Shown here piece after piece: positions 1 through 11,629 of a stretch of 64,000 bases of DNA; positions within the stretch are counted from its first letter, which is position 1; each line of letters starts with the position of its first letter. The stretch lies in NCBI GenBank assembly GCA_032622095.1, contig CP136068.1:135477989-135541988 (forward strand), read 5' to 3'. The stretch comes from Siphonodentalium dalli. Lineage: Eukaryota > Mollusca > Scaphopoda > Gadilida > Siphonodentaliidae. A model generated the notes under the pieces. That model did not search any database. It was not told the origin of the DNA and saw only the letters and a program-made list of their open reading frames with translations. The position numbers and the translations under genes are program-made.

Positions 1-203
1 TTTTTTACATATCTCGGGAAATAACAAATTTCAAAAATCGATATCTGATCACTCTGAGCTAAGTGAGTGTGATGGGTGGGTTCCTCGACTCGAATCAAAT
101 ATTGTAGTAATTTTGGACCTTTAATTCTGATTATACATCTTTAAACGGCAATTTCGTATATATAATATATTGAATCCCTTTATAATTTGTTATTGAATCT
201 TAC
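1..203 (-). other. Partial first intron of the calpain-like gene
   Basis: Downstream of the coding exon on the minus strand the sequence begins with GTAAGA (198-203), a good 5' splice site, and then becomes AT-rich. The reading frame stops 7 codons into this stretch. No exon is recognisable before the window edge, so the remainder of the gene lies at lower coordinates outside the window. Confidence 0.5.
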
Positions 204-647
204 CCCTGGTCTCTTCCATTCGAGGTTCTGTTCTCCCGCCTCATTAATCGCCTCGTGTAGTGGGAACTCCTCATCCACGTACAACTCGCCCGGGTACGGC
301 TGAGGCCGCTCCATGTGCTCATGTTCTGACGGCTCTTGTCGGAAATCCACGAATTTCTCGTAAACCCCCAACTCATTAGCGTCGTATCCCCCCACCGGGG
401 GTAGGCGATTAGCACGTGATGCTCTCGGTGCTCCGGCTGCCTTCGCCGCACGGTTCTTTTGAGCTACTGCCCTTTCTTGTTGTTTTTCTGGAACCGCGCT
501 TGGGGCATGATTCTGATTTTGTTGCTGTTGTGGGTTGGCGTTGTTTTGACCATACGCGTTGTTGCCATGGTTGTTGCTGTTGCCATATTGGTTACCACGC
601 GGATAGCTCTTCCCAGTCGTCGACGGTGTGGAGCCACCGCAACCCAT
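204..647 (-). CDS. Calpain-like cysteine protease, first coding exon (gene truncated by the window edge)
   Basis: The exon has exactly 148 codons from ATG at 645-647 to a GTAAGA donor, so the intron is phase 0. The protein starts MGCGGS: Gly2 and Ser6 fit N-myristoylation and Cys3 fits palmitoylation, which suggests membrane attachment. Residues ~10-55 are rich in Asn, Gly and Gln and look disordered. Residues ~60-83 are basic and Ala-rich. The last ~35 residues contain GELYVDEEFP and end LEWKRPG. This matches the segment just before the calpain catalytic core, where family members typically read L-[FY]-x-D-x-x-FP ... W-K-R-P. The catalytic Cys, His and Asn would lie on later exons outside the window. 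Plus-strand open frames over 416-836 are shadows of this exon. The calpain call rests on that short motif pair and spacing. An unrelated acylated low-complexity protein is the main alternative. Confidence 0.55.
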
Positions 648-2762
648 CTTGGTTTATCTTCACGCTGTAGTTATATGGAAAAAAATGCCACGTGGTACAG
701 TGGTGGTGTTCGAGTGTTGGTGATGGTGCATTTGAGTGATGATCGTGCTGATTGTGATGATGGTAATGGTGATGATGCTAGTCAAGCTTTGAATAATTTA
801 GCAATGATCAGGCATTGCAGCCCTTCATCGTGGTAGACTCATTACAATGTCAGCATGTCAGTTCATACCTTCTGATCGTCAACAAGATGTCACAGTAAAT
901 AACACAATCTGTCAGAAAGTGTCACATTTCTTCCGATAAACTTAACCCATTCCTGTAGATAACAGAAACTAGAGTCTTTGATGAATGCACTTACCATAAC
1001 CATAATAAAGTTTAACATTGTACATTCCTTCTTCTCTCATACCATATGTCATATGACTTAAATTAAGATCCGCAGATTAATCATAAGTGAATCCATATAG
1101 ATTACTGGTTGCTTTTTGCATTTATAAATTTGGGTCTGTCACAGCGGCAGGTACAAAAGCATTTGAGCATGTCATATTAAATTATTTGGGATTTGGTAAG
1201 TGTCACCCTGCCAATGGCAATGGCAATGGCAAGCCAGTTATTTCAAGGATTGATGGTGGTGGTAGAGATGGTGGTCGTGATGTGGTTATGTTGCTGTTAA
1301 TTATGATGAATGGTGGTAATGGTGATTGTAATGGCAGTGCGGGACTGATGGTGGACATTGGGACTGTTTGTCAACAAACATGGACAATTGAGGCTGACTA
1401 ACTTATCTTTCATGTAGTTGCCGATAGGAAATGTTTACCATATATACTGAGGTCTGAGGTAACTTTGAAGATTGCTGGTATGTGCTTGCTGCTTATACAA
1501 TGTAGTATGACCTATACTGTGCTTCAATGTGACATTTCAGCGGTCAGTCCGCGTATATATATGCTATAGCATATTAATTTATCAAAACAAATTGTTGTGC
1601 AATCTCAGAAAACATGACTGACGATACGTAGAACTGTATACTGCTTCATTGTGACCTATAATTGAAACGATATATGGTCTTCGGATGCGAAAGTTGGGTG
1701 TCAAAATTCGTACACAAAATGATGGCGTGCCATTATACAATTATTAGCTAAAACTCACAAACTATGACTGATTTCTCAATTATGGCCAGTTTGCAACAAC
1801 CAACACCGCTATTATTAAAATATTTCACAATATGCATGTTTTTGAATATTTTAATGAATATATATAAATTACACCAAGACATTTATAGTATCCTGCAGTC
1901 CGGTCAGCACACATGCGAGACAAGCATGTCACAATAAGAGGGTTGCTCACCCTGTTCCCCGGCCACTGTTCCGATATACCCCCTGATATATTGGTCACCA
2001 CCAGCGTCCAGCATAGAGATTTAACGTTTAGATTATCAAGTAGTATAGGAATAAACCAAGGGAGTATATTTGTTTACATAATAGTGGCCCCAGGTAACAC
2101 AGCGGAGAAGAATAATTAGTATACGAAACTCTTTCAGTACACTGTACGATCGATCGATGTCAGAAACTGGAGAGCGTACATCCCAATAACGGGATTTGTC
2201 TTATGTAGGACGACCCATCCCGTGAACACCGTCACGTGAAAGATTCAGCGTTCCTATAAAACTTACCTTGAATATTTATCCAAACGAGTCGACGAGACAC
2301 CCGAACGCCATATTTGTAACCCTCGATTGATATAATTCACTGATCGATTGAATGGGGCTATAGAAAGTAAATATGTTTGGACAATTGTTCGAATTGACAT
2401 GGGCGCATGTCTCTCGATATATATAACAGGTTAAACAGTATTTGCCATATAGGGCGTTCATCTAAAAGGCCATTCTATATAATAATACATTCCGTGGTCC
2501 GGGTGCACCGGTCCAAATTTCTTAAAGGGACTAGAGTCATTCGAAGTGGGTTCATGCGAAACAACATAAAAGTCTGGAAAACAAATATCATGCGTCAATA
2601 AGATCATGGGTACATAGATTTACTATGTTTTCTTATTTTCATTTAGTAATATAACTCTCCAGTAATGAGGTTTCGCATGTCAAAACAGTGGGGTGGAATC
2701 GCCGATAAAAATCCAATTAGTCCAATAATATACCAAAGTTTAATCAAATCTTATATATACAT
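648..2762. other. Intergenic stretch without a recognisable gene
   Basis: This is the region upstream of the calpain-like exon, where its promoter and 5' UTR would lie. No clear TATA or initiator element was recognised. Part of it (about 1201-1345) is low-complexity DNA built from GGCAAT and TGGTGG/GATGGT-like triplets. The open frame through that part at 1087-1401 reflects the triplet bias and resembles no protein I know. The rest is AT-rich single-copy-looking sequence. Confidence 0.5.
1201..1345. repeat. Low-complexity triplet-rich tract
   Basis: There is a short run of GGCAAT units followed by interrupted GGT/GAT triplets. It behaves as a degenerate microsatellite. Confidence 0.5.
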
Positions 2763-2799
2763 TTAGTCCAGGAGATATTGGTCGACCTCTGCACCCCCC

Positions 2800-4080
2800 C
2801 CCCCCCCCATGACTTAACTTCACCCCACTAATTTTCTTCCTTAAGGTCTCCTCTAATTTTTTTCACTTGTTAACAAGAAAAAAAATTGGCCGCAGAGACT
2901 CCAGACAAGATGGCGTCCATCAGGGCGGCCATTTGTTTTAAATGTACCAGGTCTCTTTGATCGCCATTATAGTAAAGATGATAGCACATGCGGTCTTGTT
3001 TTCCGCTCGATTCGTTATGCTAATATATAATCCTTACAAATTAGCCAAAAATCCGATACCAGAATCCAATATGGCGGCCAAGATGGCCGCCGAAATGTGA
3101 AAATATGCTATTTTTCTGACATGTTACCACCTTTCGTTTGTCTCTGTGGGAAAATGTTAGAATTTTTGCGTCATGTTATACATTTATCATATAGAGGAGT
3201 CATTGGCGAATACATGGGGACCATAATATGCATTCATTGCGGGATATTTTTGTCCGATATCACGTTTTCCCAAATGCCGGTATCATAGGTCAAAGCCGAA
3301 TCTCCGTTAATAACACGATGTTATGTTTCGAATCAATGAATGTTATTGCTATTATAACAACACCCATGCATATATATTTGCAGGAGATACTCGAGCTAGG
3401 ATTCCTCTTATACCTGAGTTGAGGAATATTTACCCAAATCCAAGATGGCGGCCAAAATGGCCACCAGAAATAAAAAATCGCCGAAAATCGCTGATTTTAA
3501 CATCAGTGAGCATTATTGTCATGACAACTCCACACCTGCTTACTATTGTAAGTTGGGAACTCTTAGGCGAAGAACTTTCCTTGTACCAAATCCAAATAAA
3601 AGTCCCCCAAATCCAAAATGGCGCCCACAATGGCGGACAGATTTTGAAAAATCACCGAAATTCCCTCATATTCACATCATTGGGCATTATTGTCGAGACA
3701 ACTCCACCCATGCTTACAATTGAGTTGTAAATACTGAGGTGAAGTAATTACATTACATCTCATGCAAGAAATGGTTTTCCAAATCTAAGATGGCGGCCAA
3801 AATGGCGACCGATATTTGAAAACAAGTCTACATTAGTTTACTTTCTTACGATTGGCGTTATTGTTTCGCGATTTCTATCCACCATTACATGTTGATATGG
3901 AATAGTGACATGAAGTATTCATTAGGGTTTGGCAATTGATACTCACAGCCAAGATCGCTGCTAAATTGGCGGCTAGAAATTGAAAAGAAATCGATATTTT
4001 CACATATTAATTTCAACTTTTTGTCATAATATCGGTATGTATGGACGAAACTGTACATAAAACATCTACTAGTTCAACTT
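2800..4080 (+). repeat. Left-arm tandem array, ~172-bp unit with AAGATGGCGGC motifs
   Basis: Copies of a unit beginning CCAAGATGGCGGCC recur near 2906, 3067, 3441, 3614, 3786 and 3950. A degenerate or missing copy lies near 3254. Spacing is about 161-173 bp. Each unit carries the motif, then a run similar to GAAAAATCACCGAAA, then CATTATTGT and CTCCACCCATGCTTAC-like text. Long open frames across it (3323-3730 and 3445-3723) come from the repeat and also occur in the other arm; I do not treat them as genes. Confidence 0.75.
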
Positions 4081-5189
4081 AAAGGTATCAAAACGCATAA
4101 CATAGCTCGTATCCTTCTGGAAAGATGAAACACCACAATTAATATCGCGATGTTGCATTTCGAAATCCAGTCTCCACTTAGCGCCGATAATGGCCGTAAG
4201 CGTAGGTGCGCCGAATAGTTATATCAGAACAATTACATGATAACAGATTCTGATATGCCACGTCACGTCCATAATTATCTGGACCAGCTTCCATTTCTTT
4301 GTCTGAAAAATCTAGGTCGCTCACACCGACAAAGTATTCACCACTTCCTGGGAGTAGGGTCCCTCTAATCATAACGTTACAAACAATTCATTTTCCGGTG
4401 TCTAGCTCACAGAAGGTCATCTCTATGTATGTGTCTCATACCCCATGGGATAACGACGTGTACACCTGACGAACCAGTTAGCTAGTCACTTCTCAATAGA
4501 TGGTTCGTCAACTCACAAACTCAGCGAACGCATTGGCATATGTGGACAACTTCGACAGTGTTTCGAAGGTTGCTAGCTGTCTCATTCCCTTGGACAGATG
4601 TCTATCTGCTAGGGAGAAGACCCTAGTGTACAGACTACCCACACTTCTTGACCATTATCCGAAGCAAACTGTGTGACGCCCCGCAGTTGTCTCGTCGAAT
4701 ATCTCCCAGCAGAGAAGAACAATGCTCGCGGTGCTAGTTTGTGGACATGCGCCATGATAGTGGGAATGAAATGGGCCACTGTATACACCACCCCTACACC
4801 TGGTGCATGTTTAAGATATCGAATGTCGTGCGTGTCGGTTTTATTTGGTAAGATTGTATTTCCACATCCGTTTCGAAGCCTTTCTGATTCAACTACGTAC
4901 ACTTTTGTCTGGATAATAATATGCTAGCCTCCCTCAAAACAGTCGGATGGACTAAAGGATAATGACTTTATAACATGAATGTATGCGTGTTTTGTTATCC
5001 TCTCTCGGGGCGAGTGTCAGTATGTGGGCGGTATTATTCAAGAAAATGTCAGGAACTGTGGTGCATTTATTTCACTATGTATTTAAAGAACAATTTACAG
5101 TCTCGATGGCAATGGCTGTGGCCGTTGGGGAACGCGACCTTTATGATCATATAGCTTTATATATATAACTTTAGAATATAGTAGTTAAT

Positions 5190-5870
5190 GTCTCATGCAG
5201 GAAAATGGTCGCATTGGTGATGTTACCAAGAAATCACTTGGTGTACCAACGTTTGTTGAACTGAATGCAAGAGCTCATCAACGTAACATTCCTCTGGATG
5301 TTCTTCGCGTTGGACATTTCACCCTTTTGTTGATGGCATTTGTACTTTCTTGAACCATACCACCCAGCGTGAGTATGACATATCAACCAACTATCAAAGG
5401 TATCGCCTTTAAGACTACACCCCAGTCTTGGTGGGGCTTATACAGCAGTAGCCAATGGCATACTCCTGGTCCAGTTGTTTAAGAACGGCTCCCAAACGGA
5501 TGGGGACATACAATCTTAGCATACAAGGAAAGCAAAGCCACACATGAGATCCTGTCTGAATCTAAAACATAACAAAATAAGGGACGGTGCAGTCATGGTC
5601 CAATTTCATTTCCACTATCATGACACATACCCACAAACTAGCACCGTGTGTATTGTTATCATCTGCTTGGATCTGTTCGGTGAGACGATTGCTGGACGCC
5701 AACAAGCTTGTTCTTATGATCATGTTCAAGGAGTTTGGGTATATTATGTATTATGGTCTTCTACGCCTTAGCAGAAATGCATCCGTCAAATGTCGGGCTT
5801 TCAACATTCGAAGCCATATACAGAAGTTGTCCGGGTACGTCAGTGCATTAGATGAGTATGTGAATTGATG
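5190..5870 (+). pseudogene. Decayed coding sequence of unknown type in the palindrome centre
   Basis: From about 5205 a frame stays open for some 45 codons and includes PTFVELNARAHQRNIPLD, then meets a stop at 5351. The protein-like reading continues in another frame with REYDISTNYQRYR before a further stop (~5412). Downstream frames (5587-5868) contain HKLAP, which also occurs in the mirror copy on the minus strand at 4609-4902. The amino-acid texture looks like once-coding DNA broken by frameshifts. I do not recognise the family; a transposon-encoded protein is the natural guess. Confidence 0.3.
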
Positions 5871-6449
5871 AACCATATATTGAGAAGTGGCTCTTTGGGA
5901 AGATCACCAGGTGTACACGTTGTTAACCCCATTAGGTCACCAAAGCTGACAATACGCAGATAGATAGGTCCTTCTGAAAGCTAGTATACGCATCGACCGA
6001 ATACCTGTATAGTGTATCGCAAAAGATGACGCATATACCCCATATGTAGCATCTGAATTATACCATAAGCTATACCACGAATGAAGCTCGCTAAGAATTC
6101 CAAGCTTTCGAAACCAACACGTGAGCTGGACACCGGCATATGTATTGTTTGAAACATTCCGATTAGTGGCACACTCCTACAAAGAAGAGTAGTGAACTGT
6201 TGTTGTGAGTGAGATAGATTAATCTGACGAAGAGACGGAAACGAGTCTAGATAATGATGAATGTGGCAATTCAGAATAAGCTCAGGTACTGTTGTTTTGA
6301 TTCTTGGAAGTCATAATATGACTATTCGGCGCACCTATATACGGTTACGGCCAGTATGAGCCCTTAGTGGAGAATGGATATTGAAATGCCACATTGCGAT
6401 TGTGGGTTTTCATCCTTCCAAAAGGCTACGACTTACATTGGAACTAATA

Positions 6450-7720
6450 TATGGCTTATATTATGTACCGTTTCGTTTATACAAATCAATATTATGACAA
6501 AAAGTTGAAATTAGTATGTGATAATATCGGCTTCTTTTCAATTTCTGCCCGCCAGTTGGCCGCCATATTGACTGTGAGTATCACTTGCCAAACCCTAATG
6601 AATAATTCATACATATCAACATGTAATGGTGGGTAGAAATCGCGAAACAATAACGCCCATCCTAAGAAAGTAAAGTAATGTAGACTTGTTTTCAAATTTC
6701 GGTCGCCATTTTGGCCGCCATCTTCGATTTGGAAAACCATTTCTTGCATGAGATGTAAGGTAATTACTTCACCTCAGTATTTCCAACTCAACTGTACGCA
6801 TGGATGGAGTTGTCTCGACAATAATGCCCAATGATGTGAATATGAGGGAATTTCGGTGATTTTTCAAAATATGTCCGCCATTGTGGGCGCCATTTTGGAT
6901 TTGGGGGACTTTTATTTGGATATGGTACAAGGAAAGTTCTTCGCCTAAGTGTTCCCAACTTACAATAGTAAGCAGGTGTGGAGTTGTCATGACAATAATG
7001 CTCACTGATGTTAAAATCAGCGATTTTCGGCGATTTTTTATTTCTGGTGGCCATTTTGGCCGCCATCTTGGATTTGGGTAAATATTCCTCAACTCAGGTA
7101 TAAGAGGAATCCTAGCTCGAGTATCTCCTGCAAATATATATGCATGGGTGTTGTTATAATAGCAATAACATTCATTGATTCGAAACATAACATCGCGTTA
7201 TTAACGGAGATTCGGCTTTGACCTATGATACCGGCATTTGGGGAAAACGTGATATCGGACAAAAATATCCCGCAATGAATGCATATTATGGTCCCCATGT
7301 ATTCGCCAATGACTCCTCTATATGATAAATGTATAACATGACGCAAAAATTCTAACATTTTCCCACAGAGACAAACGAAAGGTGGTAACATGTCAGAAAA
7401 ATAGCATATTTTCACATTTCGGCGGCCATCTTGGCCGCCATATTGGATTCTGGGGTCGGATTTTTGGCTAATTTGTAAGGGTTGTATATTAGAATAACGA
7501 ATCGAGCGGAAAACAAGACCGCATGTGCTATCATCTTTACTATAATGGCGATCAAAGAGACCTGGTGCATTTAAAAAAAATGGCCGCCATGATGGACGCC
7601 ATCTTGTCTGGAGTCTCTGCGGCCACTTTTTTTTCTTGTTAACAAGTGAAAAAAATTAGAGGAGACCTTAAGGAAGAAAATTAGTGGGGTGAAGTTAAGT
7701 CCTGGGGGGGGGGGGGGGGG
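6450..7720 (-). repeat. Right-arm mirror of the ~172-bp tandem array
   Basis: This is the reverse complement of the left-arm array, with only scattered substitutions. For example, the minus-strand frames at 6769-7188 and 6788-7066 translate almost identically to those of the left arm. Near-identity here beside strong divergence further in suggests recent homogenisation or duplication of the outer arms. Confidence 0.75.
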
Positions 7721-7755
7721 GGGGTGAAGAGGTCGACCAATATCTCCTGGACTAA

Positions 7756-8260
7756 TTGGAAAAGGTCTAAGCATAGAACAATATTCTGAAAATCATGTTC
7801 ATATTTAACTTTCTGCACGATTTGCGATGCATGTTTTATGACAAATACAATAACAGTTTTGTTTACATAACAATGAGTTACGCACGCGAAAGTTCGTTAT
7901 TGGAGAACTATCAATAAAGAATATAAGAACAACGTTGGTATATTTCTCCATGTTCTTCTTATAGTGTGTGATGTTTTTCATGGACCCATTGTGAGTGCCT
8001 TGTGTCCCTTTAAAGATACCCTGACCGATTTAATACCATTAAACTACCATACCAGAACATTATAATCAGATCGGACCCATGCATGCATGCTGAGCTCGTT
8101 ATATGCTAGGAATTTTGATGGCCAGGTATCGACTTTCAAAAGAGGAAATTTTAACACGTTTTGAATATATTTTTCTGAAAAAAACTTGATATGATCGTCT
8201 CTTATAAAGCGCATCCACGGCATGTCTCTGTCGCATAATAAGCGATATAAAGATGCTATC
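7756..8260. other. Spacer between two palindromes, nothing recognised
   Basis: AT-rich sequence between the 5-kb palindrome and the 0.94-kb palindrome. No open frame or repeat family was recognised beyond a short GCATGCATGC run near 8081. Confidence 0.5.
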
Positions 8261-9198
8261 TAAAGGCCCACTTAATTTTCGAGTCACCGATTATTTTTAT
8301 TATAGTGCCTTGATGTACGGTTTCAATAACAATCTATGCCATAAAATTTTATTAAAATACTATAATTCATCACCATTTGAAACGTCTGTGTCTTAGAAGA
8401 TGCCCACAGAGAAATAAACAATAGCTGAAATCATACAAACATTTCCCCATTACGACTCCCAGAAAGCAACAAAATTCAACCATATATTTAATTTCAATGG
8501 AAGGGAAATAACTCTATTTTTAAGATGTAGAGTTATTCCCCTTCCATTGAACATAATACGCGTTGCACTATAATCCAGCTGAAAACATGGAAAGATTCCC
8601 CCGTTATGGCTCCCAGAATGCAACAGAATTCAAACTAAAAATGTATTTTCAATGGAAGGGGAATAATTCTATATCTTAAGATCGACAGTGCACGTGCACA
8701 TGTGCTGTTTTTAGAGCATTCTAATTTTTATTATTAAAGCCCCACTTAATTTTCGAACCCCATATCATTTTATATAAAATATATGCCATATTAATAACCA
8801 TTTGAAAGAGGAAGCTCCAAAACGTTGTATTATCAACTTATTCGGTGTAATAAACTGTGAACATGTTGTTTTTGTTGAGATACCGAAGTGTTCTGTCCTA
8901 AAGTAACTTTTTTCAATGAAAGGGCAACAACACTATATCTTAATATATAGAGTTATTCTCCTTCCATTGAAAATACATGTTTAGTTTGAATTCTGTTGCA
9001 TTCTGGGAGCCATGACTGGGGAAATATTTCTATGATTTCAGCTGTTTTCTATTTCTCTATGGGCATCTTCTTTCAAATGGTGATGAATTTATAGTATTAT
9101 AATCATATTATATGGCATAGATTGTTATTAAAACCGTATATCAATTCAATGCACTATATACAAAATAATCGGTGACTCGATAATTAAATTGGCCTTTA
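8261..9198. mobile_element. Palindromic element, ~0.94 kb, with internal hairpins
   Basis: The left end TAAAGGCCCACTTAATTTTC is mirrored by GGCCTTTA at 9191-9198. The arms continue inwards through CGAGTCACCGATTATT, ATGCCATA, CACCATTTGAAA and the TCCCAGAAAGCAAC-like segment. The interior holds stems of TCAATGGAAGGGGAATAA with its complement (8496-8550, and 8915-8972 in degenerate form). A further partial copy of the end (CACTTAATTTTCGAA) sits near 8743, suggesting nested insertion. There is no coding potential. It looks like a non-autonomous foldback or MITE-type element. Confidence 0.65.
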
Positions 9199-10386
9199 AT
9201 TTATCATTTTAAAGCCTTTATGTGCGACACGATATGCATGCTTCGCTACATAGTGTGTGTTTGTTAATAGTGGTTAAAACGTGCCTTGAAAAACAAATCC
9301 ATGTAGAACTTTTGTTTCGTGTTTTAAATGTGCTGCCAGTAAGAGAGTGATATATATAGAACATCTCTAAATTAGTAAATTTAACCCTTTCAATACCAAA
9401 TGGATTCTCCCACTCAGTTAAAAAGTGTACACCAGAATGGTCTATATATTTTTTTGCAGGGATGTACAGGTAATATAAACAGATGAATAAAATGAACAGG
9501 TAAATAAAAATGTAGAAGGAATCCTATATTTATTGAGGGAAATGTTTAGATAATAAGTTCAACTAACGACCATTATATATTATGATCGTTTGTTAACTTA
9601 TTAGTTGAACATTTCCTATGGAATAACTACTCGTTAACGATGGTTTAGTATATAAAGGGTTAAGATGGATGTGTTCATGGTTTCAGTATCACATGCATGG
9701 AGGCTGCAATCGACACACGCCTGTTCTGCTATCGATGTCCATAAATTTTGAAGTGGCGAGTAGGTTATCTGTTTATTACTAGTTAAGTGTTGGTATCTAT
9801 ATCATAGTATGAAACTTATCAGTTAGATGCGTTCATCGTGCACAGCACGTGAAATTCCCATTGTTAAAAAATGAGGCGAAGAATTAAAGCTGCACAAAAT
9901 GTGCACTCCCTTTTTCAATGTACACACATAATTTAAAACAAGTGTATGCAATGTTCTCGCTTTATGGTGCATACTACGGACAAAGGAAACATCTAAATTC
10001 GAAGTTGTTCCATTGGCTTCATTTTGTGTTTTAAATATGCTATAAAGTGCGATTCGCGCGCACGCGATTAAAAATATAACGTCCCGCACACGGTATAACA
10101 ATCGGAACAAACTTTCCGAGTTTTAGATCGCAAATCTGGCATGCATTTTACGATGTAAATGATATTTATAGGATTTATACACTTATACATATTGAATGTG
10201 AGACAACATTTTTTACAAGTTTTTCGTCAACATAAATTATCCTGAATTTCTGATGCACCCAGCATCATGCATGCAGTAAATTTGAGATACCATGCATTGC
10301 TAACTTGTCTGACAATCCAATCATTGTTGCCTGGCGTGTTCCATTATAGTATCGAAAAACCATTCTTTAACCGATGCGCCAAAAAT
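9199..10386. other. Intergenic stretch with one hairpin
   Basis: AT-rich DNA without a supported gene. Around 9536-9640 the text AATAAGTTCAACTAA is mirrored by TTAGTTGAAC with ATATATAAT-like sequence between. Related text (GGAAATGTTCAGATAATAAG) recurs at 51927 in the ets intron, so this is a small dispersed repeat. Confidence 0.45.
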
Positions 10387-10486
10387 NNNNNNNNNNNNNN
10401 NNNNNNNNNNNNNNNNNNNNNNNNNNNNNNNNNNNNNNNNNNNNNNNNNNNNNNNNNNNNNNNNNNNNNNNNNNNNNNNNNNNNNN
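10387..10486. other. Assembly gap of 100 N
   Basis: Exactly 100 undetermined bases, a conventional placeholder length, so the true size is unknown. The sequence resumes inside a foldback element at its hairpin tip. Open frames that cross the gap are artefacts. Confidence 0.99.
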
Positions 10487-10591
10487 AGAGCTTTCCGATG
10501 AATGGTAACAAGCCATATTTCCGACAAAATCCTGAAAAATTGCCCATAATTCTGCTGTGGTTAAGGAGTCGATTATTTAGGGCATTACTGT
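10487..10591. mobile_element. Right arm of a TA-flanked foldback MITE (family M1), left arm lost in the gap
   Basis: It starts at the tip, AGAGCTTTCCGATGAATGG, and runs to GGGCATTACTGTA. The same arm occurs with its mirror at 36895-37043, 44362-44577, 49509-49709 and 60551-60767. The ends resemble CAGTAATGCCC, with TA next to them in several copies, which is compatible with Tc1/mariner-type mobilisation. Confidence 0.7.
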
Positions 10592-11629
10592 ATATTTACT
10601 GATTTCTGACCCGTAATTTGGCGGGTAGAACGACATTCAGTTATATGTCGTCGTAGAATTTGCAAGTGGAACTGAGTGGAATGACATTTATGTGGTTACT
10701 AGGGGAATTTAATGCCCATTAAAATGACGGATGACAAATATGACATGCGGGTCATCGTGTGAAGAATTAGTCTATAAACTGAAGCTGACAATTAACGCTC
10801 TTGCATGCATGGTTGCTTATTAACAGTCCCTTTAAAGTGACGTGAAACACTCCGGTAGGGTGATCAAATAGAAATGGAGGATAATTTTGCTCAGATTTGT
10901 TATTTTTCCAAATATTAAATCCAAACTGATAACACACACCGTCATTATTATATATTAATTGAATTCAGTGACTCTCGGTGGCGAAATCGTTTTTTTATTA
11001 TATGGGGTTGGGATTTAACCCGGGAGGATTTGGAAGGGGCGGAACCCCTTCCCCACAACCCACTTTTGAATTTATTTAAAGTACATGACATGGTACAACA
11101 TAATCATGAAATGAGGTGACATGAATGAAAATGATCTATTTTCTTTCTTTTTTTCCCGTTGAAGTGCATCTTCTTCTGTTGTTGTTGTTGTTGTTGTTGT
11201 TGTTAGTGGTGGTAATAACACTTCAGCCGCCGCGGCTCTGGTCGACTTTTCTTCTTTATATATATTTCGCTATGTCGGCGCGTGCGAGTCTGATTAGTTA
11301 TGCAGTCTCGGCCTCCGAGTAACGGCTGGTGCCAGGAGAGGGGGGGGGGGGGGTAGTAAAAAATTTGCAGGAAGGTATGCCGGGGTGGTGGGTGGCCCGC
11401 GGGGGGGGGGGGGGGGGACGCGTTTTTTACAACCCTTCTGCAAATTTGTTACTAAAGACCTTTTGTGCCATTATATGACATTTGTAACAGTAGTTTAAAA
11501 CATATTATAAGAATTTATAACTGCAAAACACCATATTTATGTTACTGGGACCTCATATGGGATATGGCATGTTGCATATGGGCGGTGGGTTGAACAAAAT
11601 TCCTTCCAGACACCCTTCGGAAAGTAGAT
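10592..11629. other. Intergenic stretch with simple repeats
   Basis: There is a (GTT)n tract at 11178-11204 and two G-runs at about 11341-11354 and 11401-11417. Between and after the runs, TTTGCAGGAAGG and CCCTTCTGCAAA form a small inverted repeat. No gene is supported. Confidence 0.55.

Larger units (their letters stand above)
2763..7755. mobile_element. Five-kilobase imperfect palindrome (foldback-type element)
   Basis: The left arm, starting TTAGTCCAGGAGATATTGG at 2763, reappears reverse-complemented ending at 7755. The arms stay alignable inwards: outer parts (2763-4080 against ~6440-7755) are nearly identical, middle parts (~4080-4420 against ~6100-6440) are clearly diverged, and inner parts (~4500-4920 against ~5490-5900) are recognisable but loose. 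About 0.5 kb in the centre has no mirror. Long C/G runs sit near both tips (2797-2808 and 7706-7724). I found no clear target-site duplication. No transposase is recognisable, although short decayed open frames lie in the inner arms and centre. Read as a whole it is either a foldback transposon or a head-to-head duplicated repeat. Confidence 0.75.

Noticed and set aside
416-836. Plus-strand open frames of 84 and 125 codons opposite the calpain-like exon
   Set aside because: They are antisense shadows. The minus strand has the acylation start, the WKRP motif and a clean donor.
3323-3730. 135-codon frame in the palindrome's left arm (mirrored at 6769-7188)
   Set aside because: It runs over ~172-bp tandem units and its apparent conservation is the near-identity of the two arms, not coding constraint.
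10267-10602. 111-codon frame across the N gap
   Set aside because: 34 codons are N, and the rest is MITE arm.
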